Below, in pieces: positions 54,346 to 63,640 of a stretch of 64,000 nt of DNA. The notes beneath the pieces are model-generated. The model did no database searches, was not told where the DNA came from, and was given only the letters and a program-made list of their open reading frames with translations. Both the position numbers and the translations under genes were made by a program. Every line of letters starts with the position of its first letter. The stretch's first letter is position 1. Origin of the DNA: DAOTXN01 sp034435435 (GTDB taxonomy: Bacteria; Chloroflexota; Anaerolineae; S140-20). The DNA is taken from the NCBI GenBank assembly GCA_034435435.1, contig DAOTXN010000087.1:1-64000 (forward strand). The letters run 5' to 3'.

Positions 54346-55139
54346 GGGGAATCGGCGCCCGATGGCGCAGAGATGGGGTGGCAATTGCTGCAAGTGGCGG
54401 CAAAGACCGTGAAGGTATGACCGGTAACGGCCTGCCCTTTTATCATATCGTTGACATCGTCGCTCACACGCGCCAAGTGGCAATCGACGCAGTAGAGGTC
54501 GGCTCGACTGTGAGTAAAGTGAGTGGCGTTTGGGGTCTGAGTCTGAGTCTGATGACAACCGGAGCACAGAGCGTTGGTGTTCTCGGCGGCGTGCGTCTTT
54601 TGCGTGTGCACCTCGTGACAGTCCACGCACGTCACGCCGACCTTGCCGTGCCGGCTGGAGCGCCACTCGGCCAACGTGCCGGTGTGACACATCCCACACA
54701 AATCTTCCGAGGCAGCCACCACCATGCTTTCTTCGGGGTGTTCCGGCCGGTAAGGCCCATGGCACGCCTCACATGTCACGCCGGACAGCACAAATTGCCC
54801 GGTGGCGCTGTCGTAACCGGTGGTGTGGCAGGCAAAGCACTCGCCCGGCTCAGCCACGCGCTGTAGAGAGACTTGAAAGATAGGGTCAAAGGAAGCCTCG
54901 GCGTGGGTGGTGTGAGACCAGGCCTGAAATTCGGCAGCGTGGCATTCGCGGCAACGTTGTGGGCTAGAGTAATTGCCGGAAAAAGGTAGTAGGTTTATGG
55001 CGACGTTGGCGTTAAAAGCCTGGCCCGGCGACGAAAACACGACCGTAAACGAGATCGTGCTGACGAGAATGAGCAGCGAAATGGCGAAAGCCACCCAGTG
55101 ACTTTTTTCTTGTGCTGCGCGCAGGTCAAAAGTGTGCAT
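54342..55139 (-). CDS. octahaem c-type cytochrome
   Basis: The 265-residue protein has an N-terminal membrane anchor (16-36) and eight CxxCH sites (63, 101, 123, 148, 171, 192, 217 and 250), so eight haems in about 200 residues, with spacing like cytochrome c-554-type proteins. It would sit outside the membrane and pass electrons. The last residues GADSP end in TAG taken from a MITE CTAG end, so the C-terminus may have been truncated or changed by that insertion. The upstream gap has palindromic repeats. Confidence 0.92.
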   Translation of the reverse strand: MHTFDLRAAQEKSHWVAFAISLLILVSTISFTVVFSSPGQAFNANVAINLLPFSGNYSSPQRCRECHAAEFQAWSHTTHAEASFDPIFQVSLQRVAEPGECFACHTTGYDSATGQFVLSGVTCEACHGPYRPEHPEESMVVAASEDLCGMCHTGTLAEWRSSRHGKVGVTCVDCHEVHTQKTHAAENTNALCSGCHQTQTQTPNATHFTHSRADLYCVDCHLARVSDDVNDMIKGQAVTGHTFTVFAATCSNCHPISAPSGADSP

Positions 55140-55149
55140 TCAACACCCA

Positions 55150-55282
55150 TGTTTGTAGGGCGGCTTTCCATAGCCGCCGCCGTCGGCAGGTCTCCAAACT
55201 CGCGGCGCATACGCGGCAGGCAGCAACAGCAACGTTGGCTTTCCATAGCCGCCGCCCTCGGCGGGTTTGGAAACCTGCCCTA
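55150..55282. repeat. GTAGGGCnGG palindromic repeat cluster, copy 2
   Basis: GTAGGGCGGCTTTCCATAGC at 55155, TTGGCTTTCCATAGCCGCCG near 55233 and GGGTTTGGAAACCTGCCCTA near 55262 are three palindromic units of the family seen at 49.1 and 61.1 kb. They fill the gap between two minus-strand genes. Confidence 0.65.
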
Positions 55283-55639
55283 CTAGCCCGCCAGACTCGC
55301 CGCGAACAAATCGCAGGTGCGGCACTCTTCAGGCAAGCGCCCGGTGGCCCGCAGCCGCGCGACCCAACACGGAATGTTCAAAAGGGCGCAGTCTGGATCC
55401 AAGTCGCGGACCAGTTCAGTGTAGCCGGGTGTCTTGCGACAAAACCGGTCGGTCTTGAGCGATCCGAGAGTGTCCACAATCTCTTTTTGTGCAGGGTCGT
55501 CGGCTTCCCATTGAGCCAACGCTTCGGATTGCCACTTGGCGTCCAGGCGACGCAGCCCATATCCAACCGCCAACGTGATCGCCACAGGCACGCCCAGTCG
55601 CAACAGGAACATTCCTATGATTATCAGGGCGTCCAACAT
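55283..55639 (-). CDS. small membrane protein with Cys-rich tail
   Basis: The 118-residue protein has an N-terminal membrane helix (3-26) and a soluble tail with four Cys (C near 75, CALLNIPC, CRTC), which could bind a metal or cluster. ATG at 55639 has GGGGGTGAG upstream; ATG at 55675 is an alternative without a ribosome site. Function unknown; it lies between the cytochrome gene and MITE copy E, on the same strand as the cytochrome. Confidence 0.6.
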   Translation of the reverse strand: MLDALIIIGMFLLRLGVPVAITLAVGYGLRRLDAKWQSEALAQWEADDPAQKEIVDTLGSLKTDRFCRKTPGYTELVRDLDPDCALLNIPCWVARLRATGRLPEECRTCDLFAASLAG

Positions 55640-55759
55640 GATTCTCACCCCCACCGGCGCCTCTTGCGAGGACATATCAAGACTCTGATTAAAGCTTATC
55701 ACATTGCGAGGAGTGAGTCTATTCGGAAATGCCCCCATTTTGCCGATGGGGGATACGCC

Positions 55760-55876
55760 CCAGCAGCCTGTCGGAGAACCCTGTAATATAGGGCCTTGTG
55801 CCCGTTTTTTGCTCGTTTTGCGCCCATTTTGGACGCCCACAAGGAGCTAAATTACGTCTCTCCGACAGGCTGCTAG
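55760..55876. mobile_element. MITE copy E
   Basis: The right end TCTCCGACAGGCTGCTAG is intact; the left end reads CCAGCAGCCTGTCGGAGA, so CTA is replaced. Core blocks AGGGCCTTGTGCCCG and AGGAGCTAAATTACGTC show light divergence. It lies just downstream of the regulator gene. Confidence 0.85.
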
Positions 55877-55885
55877 AAGAAAAAG

Positions 55886-56542
55886 TTAGCCGACGGTAAT
55901 AAAGCCCTTTTCGATAGCGTACTTGACCAATCCCACCCGGTTGTGCAAGTTGAGCTTGTGCATGATGTTTTCTCGATGCCGGTCTACGGTCTTGGGGCTG
56001 ATGACCAGCATTTCGGCGATTTCGCGGTTGGTGTATCCCTCGGCGATCTGTATCAGCACCTCGCGCTCACGAGAGGTCAGAACCTCGGCCTCTTGATCGG
56101 CGGCGTCAGACTCGGACCGGTCCAAAAAATCCTTAACCAGCAGCTTTGCCAGGCTGGGGTAGAGAAAAACGTTTCCCTGGCTCACCACCCGGATGGCCGA
56201 AACGAGATCGTCGGGGGCGGCCCGTTTAGGCATATAGCCGACGGCGCCGGCATTCAGCATTTCGAAAAAGTATTGCTCATCCTCGTGCATGGTCAGCGCC
56301 AGCACAGCCACGTTTGGCCTGGCCTCCTTGATACGGCGCGTGGCCTCGATACCGCTCACGCCGGGCATGGCCACATCCATCAGCACCACATCTGGATTCA
56401 ATTCGCGAACCGCTTGCAGGGCTTCTTCGGCGTTGTTTGCTTCGCCCACGATTTCCATGTCGTCCTCGGCCATAAACAACATGCGCAACCCGGCCCGCAC
56501 AATTTGATGGTCATCAACTAGCAACAGGCGAATCTTGGACAT
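55886..56542 (-). CDS. NarL/FixJ-family response regulator
   Basis: 218 residues: receiver with D10/D11, D56 (DVVLMDVAMPG) and Lys in YMPKRAAPD, then a LuxR-type HTH (LTSREREVLIQIAEGYTNREIAEML). GGAGAAACAAG precedes the ATG. It overlaps the kinase gene by 29 bases and is its partner; the two are translationally coupled. It is closely related to the regulator at 59 kb. Confidence 0.92.
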   Translation of the reverse strand: MSKIRLLLVDDHQIVRAGLRMLFMAEDDMEIVGEANNAEEALQAVRELNPDVVLMDVAMPGVSGIEATRRIKEARPNVAVLALTMHEDEQYFFEMLNAGAVGYMPKRAAPDDLVSAIRVVSQGNVFLYPSLAKLLVKDFLDRSESDAADQEAEVLTSREREVLIQIAEGYTNREIAEMLVISPKTVDRHRENIMHKLNLHNRVGLVKYAIEKGFITVG

Positions 56543-58616
56543 CTTGTTTCTCCACAATCAGCGGGACCTGCACGCGCACACAGGTGCCGCGTCCGAGTTC
56601 TGATTCGATTTCATACTGCCCGCCCAACAAAGCAGCTCGCTCTTGAATCCCCAACAGGCCCCAGCCAGTGTGTAAATTGTCCTGGCGAAATACTTGCGCG
56701 GTATCAAACCCGCGCCCATCATCCTGAATACTGGCGCAAATGCGCGTGGATTGGATTTCCAGATTGACGACGACGTGAGAAGCGTGGGCGTGCTTGGCGA
56801 TGTTGGTGAGGGCTTCTTGGGCAATCCGAAACAGCACCGTTTCATACTCGGACGGCAGGCGCACGCGGTTCCCCTTGACCACAAAGTCGGTTGGGATCGC
56901 ATATCGCTTTTCAAATTCCTGGGTGTACCAGTGCAAGGCTGCCACCAACCCCAGGTCGTCCAGTTGAGAAGGGCGCAGGTCGGAGATGAGCTGATGCAGC
57001 TCGCCCAAGGCATCCGTGGTGAACGATCTGAGCTCGCTGACCTGTTGGGAAGCGATGGCCGGATTCGCGTCGAGCATGGTCTCGACGCCCCGCAACCCCA
57101 ACGCGATGGCCGTCAGCGACTGGCCTGTGGCGTCGTGCAGCTCGCGGGCCACGCGCTGGCGCTCGGCCTCCTGAGCGCCGACCACTTGATGCAGCAGATT
57201 GCCCAGCAGCTTTTCCCGTTCCTGCGCTTCCTGGTACAGTCGGACATTCTCAATCGAAAGGCCCAGCTGCTGGGCGATCCCTAGCATCAGGTTGAATTCA
57301 TCGTGAGAGGGAGGCCCGGCTTCTTCGGCGCGGGTATGTCCCAGCACGATGCTACCGATCACTTGTCCCTTCACCGTCAGCGGCAGGCTGAGCATCGTCA
57401 GTGGACTGGGATATAGCCGGCACTCGTGCCTGGCTGCGGCCTCGTCGGGCGAGAATTCAAAAACCCGACCATCCTGGTGCCCACACACAACCCTGGCTTT
57501 GGCGACACACGCTCGACCCAGGTCATGGCCCCAGGCGTACTGCGCCTCATCCCGGAAGCCGGTCGAGGTGCGGATATCCAATACCCCTGTCTGGCTCCTG
57601 ATCAAGAGGATCATGCCGGCGTCGGGAAAATCCAAGCTATGCACAATCTTGTCCAGCACGTTATGCAGCCTGTCATGCAGGCTCATGGGCGTGGCGAGCA
57701 GATTCGACAGATTCAGCAGCAGACCAAGCTCTTGAGTCGTCAAGCGTAGTTCTTCATTCAGACGTTCCATTTCGCGGCTGACGCGCCGCTCGGCCTCCAG
57801 GGCCGCGGTCTGGACCTGTAGCTTGGCCTGGTTAATCGCTTCCAGCCGCCGCGTATTTTCTAGCTCAAAAGCGTTCAGCGCACGCACCATAAACACGGCC
57901 AAAACGGTAGCCATGACGCCGCGAAAGAGCTGCACCGGAATACCAAACCACTGTAAAAACATGGTGCTGTTGATCACGTTGGATGGTACGAGGGAGGTAG
58001 GCCGGACAAAGAGCTGGCCGATGATGCCGTATAAGATCAAAGCCGTGGCGCACCAAATCAGGTCACGCCCGAATTGCGGCATACCGTGCTCGCGAAAAGT
58101 GCGCTGCTGCACCATCAATGCCCACGCGCCCAGGAAAGCGCCCGGAATCCCCAAACCGTAACGGGCCAGCACATCGGCTAGTGCGAGTGACTCTTCGGTT
58201 GAGGGTTGAAACGTGACCATCACAATCAACACACTCGACAGCCACAGGCCCACCATCCCGAAAACAAAAAAAGGCGCGCGCTGGCGACTGCTTTTCGGAG
58301 AGCTAAGGAGCTGGATGCCAAAGGCCGACAACATGGTAAAAGACGCCGCCAGGATCGCCATTCTGACGATTTCCTGCGAAACCGTGGGCGTGTAACCGCT
58401 GGTCAGTGCGGCGATCTTTTGGAACATCTCGATCCACTCGTGCACGCCGTGCGCCAGGCCAAAAATCGCCAGCGGACGGATGGCCTGCGCAAATCTAAAT
58501 TCCGACGTGCGGCGACTGGCTAACAACAGCGCCAGGCCCATAGCGAAAAAGGCCAGGCCGTAGACGAAAAAGACGACCACGATGTGGCGCACGAAAAACG
58601 CCGAGATTGGATTCAT
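56514..58616 (-). CDS. NarL-type sensor kinase with polytopic sensor and GAF domain
   Basis: The 700-residue kinase has an N-terminal polytopic region (residues 10-250; FGLAHGVHEWIEM), a coiled coil, a GAF domain (about 310-470) with C-containing AKARVVCGHQDG, HisKA_3 with RQRVARELHDATGQSLTAIAL (near 500; 20 of these quoted) and HATPase (NIAKHAHASHV, DDGRGFD). ATG at 58616 has GGTGG upstream. The membrane part is similar to the kinases at 38.0 and 59.6 kb, and the regulator overlaps it. Confidence 0.9.
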   Translation of the reverse strand: MNPISAFFVRHIVVVFFVYGLAFFAMGLALLLASRRTSEFRFAQAIRPLAIFGLAHGVHEWIEMFQKIAALTSGYTPTVSQEIVRMAILAASFTMLSAFGIQLLSSPKSSRQRAPFFVFGMVGLWLSSVLIVMVTFQPSTEESLALADVLARYGLGIPGAFLGAWALMVQQRTFREHGMPQFGRDLIWCATALILYGIIGQLFVRPTSLVPSNVINSTMFLQWFGIPVQLFRGVMATVLAVFMVRALNAFELENTRRLEAINQAKLQVQTAALEAERRVSREMERLNEELRLTTQELGLLLNLSNLLATPMSLHDRLHNVLDKIVHSLDFPDAGMILLIRSQTGVLDIRTSTGFRDEAQYAWGHDLGRACVAKARVVCGHQDGRVFEFSPDEAAARHECRLYPSPLTMLSLPLTVKGQVIGSIVLGHTRAEEAGPPSHDEFNLMLGIAQQLGLSIENVRLYQEAQEREKLLGNLLHQVVGAQEAERQRVARELHDATGQSLTAIALGLRGVETMLDANPAIASQQVSELRSFTTDALGELHQLISDLRPSQLDDLGLVAALHWYTQEFEKRYAIPTDFVVKGNRVRLPSEYETVLFRIAQEALTNIAKHAHASHVVVNLEIQSTRICASIQDDGRGFDTAQVFRQDNLHTGWGLLGIQERAALLGGQYEIESELGRGTCVRVQVPLIVEKQDVQDSPVAS

Positions 58617-58958
58617 GAACAAGCCACCATGTCACATGGTCAGACTTGGCAATCGGATCGGTTAGAATATAGCATAGCACACTATGGCCGATAAGACAAT
58701 TGAAGCGTCTCAGCGTTTGAACCGGGAGGATATGGAGGAAAAAATTCGGAAACTATGAACTCGGATAAACCCTTACATTCAGTCTACAAGGTCGGGCCGT
58801 GGTTTTCAATTCGGAGTTGTCCCCATTTTTGGGAGGTGTTTTTTTCAAAGGTGGAGGCGCATCTATGCGGATTTGTCCCCATCCGTCGGGGCAGATTTTT
58901 GTATGGGACGGACACGTCATGGGGGAAGAAAGGAATCGGGAATGGGGATTTTTCCCAA
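58617..58958. other. 342-base gap between two two-component pairs
   Basis: No strong gene. A 24-codon reading (58684-58758, MADKTIEASQRLNREDMEEK...) lacks a ribosome site and is not called. A minus-strand TATATT near 58670 could be a -10 for the kinase. TTGTCCCCAT occurs twice (58814 and 58875) with GGGG runs that can pair. Confidence 0.3.
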
Positions 58959-59615
58959 TCAGGCCTCCGTCAACCCCTTACGAATGGCGTATTTTACCAG
59001 CTCGGTGCGCGAATGGAGATTGAGACGCGCCATGATGTTCTCTCGATGCCGGGCGACCGTCTTGACGCTGATCTCCAGCCGCTCGGCGATCTCGGCGTTG
59101 CTCAATCCTTCGGCTACCAGGGTGAGGACCTCTTGCTGGCGCGGGGTCAGCTCGTCGAAACGTTGCTGCTCGTCGCCGCCAGTCGCGGCCCGCTGTAGAT
59201 AATCGCCGACCAGCGCCGTCGCCAGGGAGGGGTAGAGATAAACGTGGCCCTGGTAAACGGTGCGGATGGCGTTGACCAGGTCGGTCGGCGCGGCCCGCTT
59301 GGGCAAGTAGCCCGCAGCGCCGGCATCCAGCATTTGGAAAAAATAACGTTCGTTTTCGTGGATAGTCAACGCCAGCACCGGAAGACCGGGACAAAGCTCC
59401 AACAAAGCTCGCGTGGCCGTCGCGCCGTCCATCCCCGGCAGGCTGATGTCCATAATCACTACGTCTGGTCCGCACGCCTCGACGCGCTTCAAGGCCTCCT
59501 CGCCCGACTCGACCTCGGCCACGATCTCCATGTCCGGCTCGGCCGCCAACATCATGCGCAGCCCGGCCCGCACGATCTCGTGATCGTCAACCAACATCAG
59601 CTTGATGGGAGCCAT
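58959..59615 (-). CDS. NarL/FixJ-family response regulator
   Basis: 218 residues: receiver with D10/D11, D56 (DVVIMDISLPGMDG) and Lys in YLPKRAAPTD, then LuxR-type HTH (LTPRQQEVLTLVAEGLSNAEIAERL). AAGGAGAACGAGA precedes the ATG; the upstream reading lies in the kinase gene, which overlaps by 29 bases. Paralogue of the regulator at 55.9 kb. Confidence 0.92.
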   Translation of the reverse strand: MAPIKLMLVDDHEIVRAGLRMMLAAEPDMEIVAEVESGEEALKRVEACGPDVVIMDISLPGMDGATATRALLELCPGLPVLALTIHENERYFFQMLDAGAAGYLPKRAAPTDLVNAIRTVYQGHVYLYPSLATALVGDYLQRAATGGDEQQRFDELTPRQQEVLTLVAEGLSNAEIAERLEISVKTVARHRENIMARLNLHSRTELVKYAIRKGLTEA

Positions 59616-61098
59616 TCTCGTTCTCCTTCTGGTCAAGCAAGGGTATCTCTACGCTCAAAACCGTGCCCAGGCCCGCCGCCGACTCGATTCGGCAATCCCC
59701 TCCCGCCAGTTGAACGCGCTCGCGGATGCCGACCAAGCCCCAACCTGTCTGCGCCGCTCCTGCGAGCACGGGCAGCGGGTCAAAGCCGACGCCGTCGTCG
59801 TTGATGCGTAGACAGACCTTATTCTTGTCGTACCGCAGGTGGATCTGTGCGTGAGATGCTTGCGCGTGGCGAATGATATTATTGAGCGCCTCTTGGGTGA
59901 TGCGAAAGAGGGTGGTCTCGACCTCGCGGGGCAGGCGATAGGGGGCCTTGTCCAACGCCAGCGCGAATTGGATGGCATGCCGCCGGTTGATTTCGTCTAT
60001 GTACCAGCCCAACGCCGCGTGCAATCCTATGTCGTCCAGCAGCGACGGGCGCAGATCGGTGACCAGATGACCCAGCTCTCCGATGGCCTTGACCGTCATA
60101 CCCTCCAACTGGCGCAGTTGCAGCCGCACCTGGTCCATCTCGCCGTTCAATGACTGCTGGACCCCGCGCAACCCTGTCGCCAGGCCGGTCAAGACCTGCC
60201 CGATCTCGTCGTGTAGCTCGCGGGCGATGCGCCGGCGCTCTTCTTCTTGGGCCGCCACCGCGTGGCGCAACAGTTCCCCGCGCAGCGCATCGCGCCGGGC
60301 AATCGCTTCCTGAGCCGCTTGTTGAGCTGTGGCCAGTTGTCGCCGGCGATGCACATCAAAAGCCCGCAAGGCCCGAATCGTAAAGACGGCGACCAGGCAA
60401 GCCATAAACGCGCGTAACAGTTGCACCGGCATGCCCACGACTTCCAGGAAGCGTTCCGAGTTGAGCATAGTGGAGGGAAACAAGGCGCTGGGCGAGGTGA
60501 ACAATTGGCCGACAGCGCCATACACCGCAAAGGCCAGCGCCGCCCCGATTAAATTGTTGGCATGTTCGGTCAGGCCCTCGCTCAAAAAAATGCGCCGCTG
60601 GACGAGCAAACCCCACGCCGCCAGCAACGCTCCCGGGATACCCAGCGTGTAGCGCGCCCACACGTCGCTCGCTTTGAGCCATTGCGAGACGCTCCACTCT
60701 AGCCAGGTGCCAATTTCCAACACACCGATCACAAAAACAAACACCATGGTCATCAAGAACCACACATTGCGTCCGGGAAACTGTTGCGCAGGGCGGATCA
60801 TCCCCATGCCAAAGGCGCTCAACAAGAGAAATGAAAAGGCCAGGACCAGGAGGCGGATCCATTCCAGCCAGACCGGCGTGACAAATTGGTACGTTTGTGC
60901 GCCGATCAGGGCGAGCATTTCGAACCACTCGTGAAAGCCGTGTATGAGGCCAAACGCAGCCAGCGGGCGCAGGACACGTTTGAAGCGCGAGTCGAGGGCG
61001 CGCCCCAGCTCGAGCGCGACGGCCAGCCCCAGGGCGAAAAAGGCCAGGCCGTAGATCAAGTAGATATGTGGGATGCGGGCGCTAAAGAATGTCCTCAT
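59587..61098 (-). CDS. NarL-type sensor kinase with polytopic sensor
   Basis: The 503-residue kinase has a polytopic region (about 10-250; FGLIHGFHEWFEML, SDVWARYTLGIPGALLAAWG), a coiled coil, HisKA_3 with RRRIARELHDEIGQVLTGLA (near 300) and HATPase (NIIRHAQASHA, NDDGVGFD). It lacks the GAF domain of its neighbour. ATG at 61098 is preferred because the reading from 61131 starts inside a palindromic repeat. The regulator gene overlaps its end. Confidence 0.88.
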   Translation of the reverse strand: MRTFFSARIPHIYLIYGLAFFALGLAVALELGRALDSRFKRVLRPLAAFGLIHGFHEWFEMLALIGAQTYQFVTPVWLEWIRLLVLAFSFLLLSAFGMGMIRPAQQFPGRNVWFLMTMVFVFVIGVLEIGTWLEWSVSQWLKASDVWARYTLGIPGALLAAWGLLVQRRIFLSEGLTEHANNLIGAALAFAVYGAVGQLFTSPSALFPSTMLNSERFLEVVGMPVQLLRAFMACLVAVFTIRALRAFDVHRRRQLATAQQAAQEAIARRDALRGELLRHAVAAQEEERRRIARELHDEIGQVLTGLATGLRGVQQSLNGEMDQVRLQLRQLEGMTVKAIGELGHLVTDLRPSLLDDIGLHAALGWYIDEINRRHAIQFALALDKAPYRLPREVETTLFRITQEALNNIIRHAQASHAQIHLRYDKNKVCLRINDDGVGFDPLPVLAGAAQTGWGLVGIRERVQLAGGDCRIESAAGLGTVLSVEIPLLDQKENENGSHQADVG

Positions 61099-61112
61099 GT
61101 GTGTGGCTATTT

Positions 61113-61241
61113 CAGTAGGGCAGGTTTTCATACCTGCCCCCTATGGCGATTCTTCCAGTAGGGCAGGTTTCCATACCTGCCCCCTATGGCGATTCTTCCA
61201 GTGGGGCAGGTTTCCATACCTGCCCCCTATGGCGACTCTAT
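61113..61241. repeat. three tandem 43-bp units of the GTAGGGCAGG repeat, copy 3
   Basis: Units start at 61113, 61156 and 61199. Each holds GGGCAGGTTTCCATACCTGC plus CC (a palindrome) and CTATGGCGATTCTT. Differences are a T for C in the first and two substitutions in the third. Confidence 0.85.
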
Positions 61242-61304
61242 TTTAGCGCAGCGCCGCTAAATGACAAGCGCCATACTTTACAGTCCCGCCATGGGTAGTT
61301 TGCA

Positions 61305-61336
61305 GAAGGCCGGGCACGCAGGTGCGCCCGGCCTTC
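61305..61336. terminator. hairpin after the decahaem gene
   Basis: GAAGGCCGGGC and GCCCGGCCTTC form an 11-bp perfect stem 31 bases after the decahaem stop; no T-run on either strand, so termination is inferred. Confidence 0.5.
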
Positions 61337-61366
61337 CATGTGTTCCTTTGCAGACAGAGAAACCGG

Positions 61367-63496
61367 TTAAGGCCGGATCATCCCTGCGCCCACCGCGCCC
61401 AGGTCTTCCAGCGAGTCGTACAACGTCTGCAAGATATACTTGCCGTTGTGGGCAAACCCGCCGGGGTCCTTTTGGGCGTATTGGTAGTTGTAGGCCGCCC
61501 GCAGCAAGCGCGGCGTCCAGGTGACGTAACGCTCTCCGGCCTCGGTGAAAAAGTAAGGATAGCTGGCCGGATTGTAGACGATGGCGGTTCCCACCGTGTT
61601 GGCGGTGTAATCCTGCAAGGCCGCATACAGCGCCTCGCGCATGGTCTCGATCTCGCCCGCCACACCTTCGGCTACGTCGCCGTCGCCGTCCCAGTCGGTG
61701 GGATCGATGCGAATGGCCTCCAGGTCTTTGACGCTCTCGACGCCCTCGTGACAGTCGGCGCACTCTTGCACTTCCACCTGCAGCGCGTGAGTCGAGTGGC
61801 ACTGGATGCACGTGCTGAACGCAGGTATGTGCTCGTTGCGCCCGACGTACTCTTTACCCTCGTATTGATAGGCGCCCTGTGCGTCGCCGCCAAAGAGGGT
61901 CGCGCCGGCCGCAAAGTAATGCACGTTGACAAAGCTCAGTTGATCTGTGACCTCGTCATCGCCCACGCCCGCGCCCGTGATGCGCCGGTTGACCGAGACG
62001 GTGGACTCGCGCCCCTGGTGGCAGTTCAGGCACAGATTGCCGTCGGGGCTGCCGCTGTCGAGCGTCGCGCCGTTGGGGAACGTCACCGCCGCCACTTCAT
62101 AGCGCGTATACGTGCTCAGGTCGTTGTGGCAGGTGGCGCAGTTCAAGCTGCCGGCCAGCGGCTGCGCGACGATGACATTGTTCGCCAGGAAGAAGGGCAG
62201 GCCCGTCGAGCTGTGACACTTGGCGCACGAGGCTTGCACCTCGCCGTCCGCGTCCCAGTGGCGGAAGGCCTCTTCCGAGCTGGCAAAGTGGCCGTGGTCG
62301 ATGCGGTGCAAGCCCGCTATCAGATCGGGGTTCAGGTCCTCGATCGAGTCGTACAGCAGCTCGATGATGTACTTGCCGCCGTGGGCGAACGCGCCGGGGT
62401 CCTTTAGCGAGGTCTGGTAGTTGTAGGCTGCTTTGGCCAGGCGGCCCGTCCAGGAAGCGAAACGCTCTCCTGCATCGTTAAAAAAGTATGGGTATCTGGC
62501 CGCGTCATACACAAGCCCAGAACCCGTAGTCTCGGCGGCGTAGGCTTGCATGGCGGCGTAGAGAATCTCTTGCAGCGTCTCGATCTCGTAATAGATGCCT
62601 TCTTCTACGTCGCCGTCGCCGTCATAGTCTACCAGCGAGCCGAGCATACGAACGTCCTTCAGGTCCTCCACGCTGGCTACGTCGGTGTGACACTCGGCGC
62701 AGGCCTCCACTTTAAGCTCTAGCGTATGCGAATTGTGGCAACCCACGCAGGTGTTGAATCCGGCCACGTGGTCGAATTTGCCGTCGTAGGTCTTGCCCTC
62801 GTACTGGTAGCCGCCCATAGCCCGTGTGCCATATTGGGTAGCCGCAGCTGCAAAGTAGTGGATGTTGGTAAAGCCCAGGTCGGGGCTGACGGTGTCCATG
62901 TCTTCCAGGCCGGCGTCGGCGATGGTCTTGTCCACGGTAGCCGCCGAGGCCCGCCCCTGGTGGCACTGCATACAGCGCGCCTCTGGGCCAAGCCCGGTCA
63001 ACTCCATTCCCGAAGGCATCATCACACTGGTCATCGCAGCGGTGGCCGCGTTGTGGCAAGCCACGCACTCGACCGTGCTGCCGACAGGCGCGCCGATGTC
63101 CACCACGCCCGCCTCAGACCCGTCCACGCCCAGAAAGTCCAAATAGCCCGGCGTGCTGTGGCACTTGGCGCAACCCGTCGGGACTTCTTTGGGATCGTCC
63201 TCGTTCCAGTGGATAAAGGCCTCGGCTTCCACGTCGGCGTGGCCCGACGACGCCCATAGCTCTTCAAAGGGGACATCCACGGGCGGCTCGACCTCTACGA
63301 TCACTTCGCGGGTGACCTCGACTTCCTGGACGATGGTCTCTGTCTGGACCACCGTTTCCACGACCGTCTCTTGGACGATGCGCGTGACCTGGACTTCCTT
63401 CTCGACTTCGCGGGTGACCTCGACTTCTTTTTCGCAACCGACGGCAACCAGTAGCAAGACGACAAAGAGCAGCATGAGAATTTTGTGGTTGCTCAA
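61367..63496 (-). CDS. decahaem c-type cytochrome lipoprotein, duplicated pentahaem modules
   Basis: The 709-residue protein has a signal peptide and lipobox (VAVGC, lipidated Cys 21), a Val/Glu/Thr-rich stalk (22-70) and two homologous halves. CxxCH sites are at 109, 144, 175, 250 and 266, and again at 424, 453, 489, 563 and 579: an offset of 309-315 residues, so one pentahaem module was duplicated. Other shared blocks: NIHYFAAAAT/NVHYFAAGAT, YQYEGK, YPYFFNDAGER/YPYFFTEAGER. Start TTG at 63496 with GAGGAGG upstream. Likely a surface electron carrier. Confidence 0.93.
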   Translation of the reverse strand: MSNHKILMLLFVVLLLVAVGCEKEVEVTREVEKEVQVTRIVQETVVETVVQTETIVQEVEVTREVIVEVEPPVDVPFEELWASSGHADVEAEAFIHWNEDDPKEVPTGCAKCHSTPGYLDFLGVDGSEAGVVDIGAPVGSTVECVACHNAATAAMTSVMMPSGMELTGLGPEARCMQCHQGRASAATVDKTIADAGLEDMDTVSPDLGFTNIHYFAAAATQYGTRAMGGYQYEGKTYDGKFDHVAGFNTCVGCHNSHTLELKVEACAECHTDVASVEDLKDVRMLGSLVDYDGDGDVEEGIYYEIETLQEILYAAMQAYAAETTGSGLVYDAARYPYFFNDAGERFASWTGRLAKAAYNYQTSLKDPGAFAHGGKYIIELLYDSIEDLNPDLIAGLHRIDHGHFASSEEAFRHWDADGEVQASCAKCHSSTGLPFFLANNVIVAQPLAGSLNCATCHNDLSTYTRYEVAAVTFPNGATLDSGSPDGNLCLNCHQGRESTVSVNRRITGAGVGDDEVTDQLSFVNVHYFAAGATLFGGDAQGAYQYEGKEYVGRNEHIPAFSTCIQCHSTHALQVEVQECADCHEGVESVKDLEAIRIDPTDWDGDGDVAEGVAGEIETMREALYAALQDYTANTVGTAIVYNPASYPYFFTEAGERYVTWTPRLLRAAYNYQYAQKDPGGFAHNGKYILQTLYDSLEDLGAVGAGMIRP

Positions 63497-63640
63497 GGTT
63501 TACCTCCTCTGAAAACTTGTTTCTGTAAAGCCAGACTTGAACGAACAGTTAACACAACTCTTGCGCGTTTTCACCTCCTTTCGGTTGATCAAGCCTGCAC
63601 CAGCCAGATTCCCACAGGCTCTACAACAACCGACCTGGCT

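Noticed and set aside
58684..58758. 24-codon plus-strand reading MADKTIEASQRLNREDMEEK...
   Set aside because: No Shine-Dalgarno, no properly spaced promoter and no homologue known; too short to support alone.
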